A DNA stretch of 55,924 bases from Pseudomonadota bacterium (GTDB lineage Bacteria > Pseudomonadota > Gammaproteobacteria > Burkholderiales > Burkholderiaceae_C): the NCBI GenBank assembly GCA_018241895.1, contig JAFECX010000030.1, forward strand, positions 1-55,924, read 5' to 3'. Both the position numbers and the translations under genes were made by a program. Positions 52,340 through 55,924 of the stretch are shown one piece after another. Below the pieces are notes generated by a model. The model saw only the letters and a list, made by a program, of their open reading frames with translations. It did no database searches and had not been told where the DNA came from. Each line of letters opens with the position of its first letter. Position 1 is the first letter of the stretch.

Positions 52340-53590
52340 ATGTTCGAGTCGCACGTCCTCAACCGCATCGACCAGCTTCCCGCCAGTGGCGCGGGGACGT
52401 TGGCCGTCGTGTTGCCCGGCGGGCGCCGCCTCGGCCCCGATGCGGCCGACGTGACGCTGCGCCTGCACAGCCTGCTGCCGCTGCGGCATCTGGCGAGCGG
52501 GCGCATCGGCGACCTGGCCAACGACTATGTCGAAGGCAAGCTCGACATCGAAGGGCCGATGCGGCGCGTGGCCGACGTGGCTGCCGGGCTGCTGGCGGGC
52601 AACCCCGCGACGCCGGCACACGGCACGCATTTGTCGCGGCGGCGCGTCCTCCTGTCGCGCTGGCAGCACCGCAAGTCCGCCGACGCGCGCCATGTCCGGC
52701 AGCACTACGATGTCGGCGACGACTTCTACGCGCTGTGGCTGGACCCGCGGCGCGTCTACTCCTGCGCCTACTGGGGCCAGCGCACGCCCGGCATCGCCCA
52801 GGCACAGGAGGCCAAGCTCGACCTCGTGTGCCGCAAGCTGATGCTGCATCCGGGCGAGCGCTTCCTCGACATCGGCGCCGGCTGGGGCGGCCTGCTGCTG
52901 TGGGCGGCCGAGCACTACGGCGTGCGCGGCACCGGCATCACGCTCAGCCGCAACCAGCACGCACACGTCAACCGCCTGATCGAGGACAAGGGCCTGAGCG
53001 GGCGCGTGCGCATGCTGCTGCTCGACTACCGCGACCTGCCCGAGGACGAGCCGTACGACAAGATCGCCTCGATCGGCATGGTCGAGCACGTCGGCCGCGC
53101 GATGCTGCCCACCTATTTCGCCAAGATCCGCAGCCTGCTCGCGCCCGGCGCGCTGCTGCTCAACCACGGCATCACCGCCGGCGGCACGCGCAACGCGCAG
53201 CTGGGCGGCGGCATGGGCGAGTTCATCGAGCGCTGGATCTTCCCCGGCGGCGAACTGCTGCACATCTCGCACATGATCGAGACGATGGCCGAGCAGGGGC
53301 TCGAGGGCCTGGACATCGAGAACCTGCGCCCGCACTACGCACGCACGCTGTGGGCCTGGAGCGACGCGCTCGAGGGCCGGCTCGACGCCGCGCGCGCCCT
53401 CACCGGCGAGCAGGTGCTGCGCGCCTACCGCGTCTACCTGATCGGCAGCGCACTGGGCTTCGAGCGCGGCTGGATCGCGCTGCACCAGACGCTGGCCGCG
53501 CGGCCCAGCGGGCAGATGGAAGGCACGGTGCTGCGCGGCGCGCAGAGCGTCTATCCGTTTCGGCGCGAGTACATCTACCGCGACGCCTGA
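52340..53590 (+). CDS. cfa: cyclopropane-fatty-acyl-phospholipid synthase
   Basis: A 416-residue SAM-dependent enzyme that adds a methylene bridge to unsaturated membrane fatty acids. FLDIGAGWGGLLLWAAEHYG (from 175) is the SAM motif, HYDVGDDFYALWLD and YSCAYW are the family's substrate-side motifs, GITLSRNQ follows, and GMVEHVG and the YPFRREYIY end are typical. GGAGGAAG lies before the ATG. It stiffens membranes in stationary phase or under acid stress. Confidence 0.93.
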   Translation: MFESHVLNRIDQLPASGAGTLAVVLPGGRRLGPDAADVTLRLHSLLPLRHLASGRIGDLANDYVEGKLDIEGPMRRVADVAAGLLAGNPATPAHGTHLSRRRVLLSRWQHRKSADARHVRQHYDVGDDFYALWLDPRRVYSCAYWGQRTPGIAQAQEAKLDLVCRKLMLHPGERFLDIGAGWGGLLLWAAEHYGVRGTGITLSRNQHAHVNRLIEDKGLSGRVRMLLLDYRDLPEDEPYDKIASIGMVEHVGRAMLPTYFAKIRSLLAPGALLLNHGITAGGTRNAQLGGGMGEFIERWIFPGGELLHISHMIETMAEQGLEGLDIENLRPHYARTLWAWSDALEGRLDAARALTGEQVLRAYRVYLIGSALGFERGWIALHQTLAARPSGQMEGTVLRGAQSVYPFRREYIYRDA

Positions 53591-53910
53591 AGCCGTGCCG
53601 TTGGCGCGCGTGCGTCCCGAGGCGGACGCCCTCATGCGCGCGCGGGCGCCGCAGCGCACGCTGCGCGCTTGCATGAACGACGCCTGACGCGCGGCCGAGC
53701 GCACCGACGCCGCCGCCGTCGCGGGCTCGGCACCGCAACGGCGACCCGAACCGATCCCGCAAGGCCCCGTCGCCCGATGCGGGCCCGGACGGCGCGGCGC
53801 AGCAGCACGGAGCGAGCAGCGTCGGCTGCCACCGAATGGGCAGCGCCGCGCCCGACATCGCTCAAGTTCGGCTCTCGCGCTCCGATGAGCGGCAGACGGA
53901 CGGCCGAGCG
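53591..53910. other. gap between cfa and the diguanylate cyclase gene
   Basis: These 320 bases show no recognisable gene, repeat or convincing promoter box. The cyclase frame is open upstream to 53836, so a slightly longer protein is possible, but the added residues look unlike a membrane protein N-terminus. Confidence 0.4.
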
Positions 53911-55083
53911 ATGCTGCAGCTGGACATCTTCACCGCGTTCGCCATCTGCGGCGGCAGCGCCGCGATGGCCGCCGGGTTGATGCGTCCGGGACAGGGCGAA
54001 GATGCGGAACTGGCCGCCGCGCTGCGGTGCGGGCGCGACGCCTTCGTCGTGCTGGCGGTCTCGCTGACGAGCGTGCTGGCCCTGGACTGGATGCCGGTGC
54101 CGTGGGCACAGGCGCTGCTCACGGCGGGCGCGGTTTCGGGCGTGGCCATGATGGGCTGGGCGGTGGCGCGACTGGCCGGGACGCCCGCGCCGCGCTGGTC
54201 GCCGTGGTGGCTGCCGCTCGGTGTATCCCTGGCCGTTGCTGCTGTCGTCCCGCTGGGCCTGGCGGGCATGAACATCGCCGTCGCCGTGGGCCTGACGTTG
54301 GCGGCGTCCTGGGTCGTCTGGCTCGGCCGGCATCTGGCGTGGCGCCCGCGCAGTGCCAACGAACGGCTGGTCGGCCTTGCCGCCGTGCTCATGCTCGCCA
54401 GCAGCCTGCTGCGCGTAGGCTACCTCGTCGGCTGGAGCGGCCCGTTCGGACCCACTCTCATGCACATGCCGGCGTGGTTGGTGACACCGTTCGCGCTGCT
54501 GTACGGCATGCTGCCGGTCACGTTCGCGATGCTGTTCATCAACACCGTGAACGAACGACTGCGGCAGCGCCTGCACGAGCGCGCAATGACCGACCATCTC
54601 ACCGGGGCGATGAGCCGCCACGCGCTGGCCGACGGTGCCCAGCGCATCGTGGGCAGCGTGCGGCGCAGCGGGGATGAGCTGGCGGTGGTGATGATCGACC
54701 TCGACCATTTCAAGACCATCAACGACCGGCACGGACACGCCTGCGGCGACGCGGTGCTGCGCCACGCCGCCCTGGTGCTGCGCCGGCAGCTGCGCACCGG
54801 CACCCTGCTCGTGCGCTATGGCGGAGAGGAATTCCTCGCGCTGGTGCCGGTGGACGACCTGCCCGCAGCGCGGCGTGTGGCCGAGCGCATGCGCCTGGCA
54901 CTCGAGGACGCGCCCTGGGCCGATGTGCTCGGCACGCCGACGAAGGCGACCGCGAGCCTGGGTGTGGCGCTGCTGGGCAGCGACGAGGACCTCGAGCGCG
55001 CCATCTCGCGCGCCGACGAGGCGCTCTACCGCGCCAAGGCGAGCGGGCGAAACCAGGTCCAGGTGGCATTGCTCGCCGCCTGA
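53911..55083 (+). CDS. membrane-anchored diguanylate cyclase
   Basis: A 390-residue protein. Residues 5-210 contain about six or seven transmembrane segments, of no recognised sensor family. Residues 225-385 are a GGDEF domain with TDHLTGAMSRHAL, DLDHFKTINDRHGHACGD and the active-site YGGEEF (303-308), a functional variant of GGDEF. The usual upstream RxxD inhibitory site is not present (RTGT at 295-298), so product inhibition may be absent. It should make c-di-GMP in response to a membrane signal. The ATG at 53911 gives a sensible N-terminus. Confidence 0.9.
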   Translation: MLQLDIFTAFAICGGSAAMAAGLMRPGQGEDAELAAALRCGRDAFVVLAVSLTSVLALDWMPVPWAQALLTAGAVSGVAMMGWAVARLAGTPAPRWSPWWLPLGVSLAVAAVVPLGLAGMNIAVAVGLTLAASWVVWLGRHLAWRPRSANERLVGLAAVLMLASSLLRVGYLVGWSGPFGPTLMHMPAWLVTPFALLYGMLPVTFAMLFINTVNERLRQRLHERAMTDHLTGAMSRHALADGAQRIVGSVRRSGDELAVVMIDLDHFKTINDRHGHACGDAVLRHAALVLRRQLRTGTLLVRYGGEEFLALVPVDDLPAARRVAERMRLALEDAPWADVLGTPTKATASLGVALLGSDEDLERAISRADEALYRAKASGRNQVQVALLAA

Positions 55084-55267
55084 AGCCGGCGGCGCCGAAT
55101 CGGCGGGCGCGGCCGCACGGTCCGGCGGCATGCGGCCCATGTGGGCCGCGACGAGGGCCCCGGCGGCCTTCTTCGCGCACGGCGCATCAGGGGCCGCCAC
55201 GCAGCGGACTCGATGCGCCGGGGTCCGCGCGGGGTGGTCTGCACCGCATGTGCCCCGAGCGCTCGCC

Positions 55268-55273
55268 TACAAT
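55268..55273 (+). promoter_or_regulatory. -10 element of the SRP RNA gene
   Basis: TACAAT matches the sigma-70 -10 consensus at five of six positions and lies seven bases before the predicted 5' end of the RNA. No clear -35 box is visible at 17-18 bases upstream. Confidence 0.65.
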
Positions 55274-55280
55274 CCGCAGC

Positions 55281-55374
55281 GACGGGCCTCCCCGCATGGA
55301 AGCGCGCCCAACCGGGTCAGGTGGGGAACCAAGCAGCCCTAAGCGTTGCAACCAGTGCCGGGGTAAGGCTCGTC
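55281..55374 (+). ncRNA. ffs: signal recognition particle 4.5S RNA
   Basis: About 94 bases with the invariant SRP domain IV core, CCGGGTCAGGTGGGGAACC followed by AAGCAGCCCTAAG, closely like the E. coli GGTCAGG and AAGCAGCC segments. The ends pair: GACGGGCCTCCCCGCA at the 5' side with TGCCGGGGTAAGGCTCGTC at the 3' side. The RNA binds Ffh and targets membrane proteins. The 5' end is set by the -10 box; exact ends are estimates. Confidence 0.93.
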
Positions 55375-55452
55375 ACCCGCGCCTGCCGCCCCGGCCATCC
55401 GTGCCTCCGCGCACTGCGGCACCGGCCGCTGCCCGACCCCCGAGCAGCGCGC

Positions 55453-55924
55453 TCAGGCGCCACGCACGAACGCCACGACGAGCTGGTCGCGCAACGCGCG
55501 CAGCAACGTGAGTTCCTCGGCGCCGAGCGGCAGGCTGTGGGCCGCCGCAGTGTCGGCGTAGACGAGGCCGATCGGTGCGCCCTTGACCATCAGCGGCAGC
55601 AGCAAGAAGGCACCCGCGGCGACGCTCTCGCGATACCACGCGGGCAGCCTCGCGGCCACCGTCGCCGTGTCGGCGACATGCAGGTCGGCGCCCTTGGTGC
55701 ACAGCACCGAAAAGAGGTCGTTGCCGGCCTTGGGCACGATCGCGAAGCTGCGCGCCGCCACGGGGCCGAGCGCGAAGCGGCCATGCAGCGTGCCGCGCGC
55801 GTCGCGCAGGCAGAAGACGACGGCACGCAGCGCCAGCGCACGGTGCATCGTCTCGAGCACGAGGCTCAGCAGCTCGTTCAAGCGCAGGCTGCGCTCGTCC
55901 AGCGCGCGCTCGACCTGCTGCAAC
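55453..55924 (-). CDS. C-terminal GAF-type domain of a signalling protein (truncated by window edge)
   Basis: The frame is open from the right edge to a stop at 55453, giving 156 visible residues. LLSLVLETMHRALALRAVVFC, FALGPVAARSF, DLFSVLCTKGADLHVADT and GAFLLLPLMVKGAPIGLVYADT form a GAF-like sensor domain. In Burkholderiales this sequence type commonly ends HDOD-GAF regulatory proteins, so the missing part may be an HDOD domain; this is inference. It is convergent with the SRP RNA. Confidence 0.75.
   Translation of the reverse strand, partial: LQQVERALDERSLRLNELLSLVLETMHRALALRAVVFCLRDARGTLHGRFALGPVAARSFAIVPKAGNDLFSVLCTKGADLHVADTATVAARLPAWYRESVAAGAFLLLPLMVKGAPIGLVYADTAAAHSLPLGAEELTLLRALRDQLVVAFVRGA

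Overview
The window is about 56 kb of very GC-rich DNA with dense, mostly operonic bacterial genes. Gene order (mltG-tmk-holB-pilZ-tatD, dnaX-ybaB-recR, divergent ygfZ/mltG), protein sequences and codon bias point to a betaproteobacterium of the order Burkholderiales, probably near Rubrivivax, Leptothrix or Azohydromonas. This is a judgement from remembered families, not from a search. There are no tRNA or rRNA genes, no CRISPR array and no intact insertion sequence. One structural RNA, the SRP RNA, is present near the right end.

Region 1 (1-15.4 kb) is largely core chromosome. It holds the end of isocitrate lyase with its terminator, an esterase, a DUF411 protein, and an unusual two-gene oxygenase (ferredoxin reductase plus ferritin-like diiron protein) preceded by a perfect FNR/Anr box. 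Then come ygfZ, the compact mltG-tmk-holB-pilZ-tatD-ankyrin operon with 4-bp overlaps, a lone ParA, SelO, a lipoate-ligase-like protein and two small conserved proteins.

Region 2 (15.4-29 kb) is metabolic and mostly on the minus strand. A complete branched-chain-type ABC transporter (livG, livF, livH, livM and a binding protein) is translationally coupled to an amidase. A Tm-1-like protein and a decayed SDR fragment separate it from an aminotransferase-HAD phosphatase-aldehyde dehydrogenase operon. That operon has a promoter overlapped by a 15-bp palindrome and a divergent MarR-type regulator, which together look like a self-contained catabolic module. An AraC-type regulator follows.

Region 3 (29-39.4 kb) carries dehydrogenases and accessory proteins (two SDRs, an epimerase-like protein, an NTF2-fold protein, MoaF, a GMC oxidoreductase), a TDT-type exporter, an alpha/beta hydrolase, a patatin-like phospholipase and a CBS-pair protein.

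Region 4 (39.5-47.7 kb) is the most interesting. A FAD monooxygenase resembling only the N-terminal half of 2-aminobenzoyl-CoA/salicylyl-CoA monooxygenases diverges from a run containing a cysteine desulfurase, a DhbE/EntE-like aryl-AMP ligase, a large Old-Yellow-Enzyme/FAD reductase with an incomplete Fe-S motif, a zinc-ribbon MaoC protein and two unknown proteins. It reads as an aryl-acid activation, oxygenation and reduction pathway with the hydroxylase and reductase split into two genes.

Region 5 (47.7 kb to the end) is again core: recR-ybaB-dnaX, a PurM-like paralogue, cyclopropane fatty acid synthase, a membrane diguanylate cyclase, the SRP RNA with a good -10 box, and the end of a GAF-domain protein. 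Short tandem repeats of many different unit lengths (5, 6, 7, 8, 10, 16 and 19 bp) recur in the gaps between genes.
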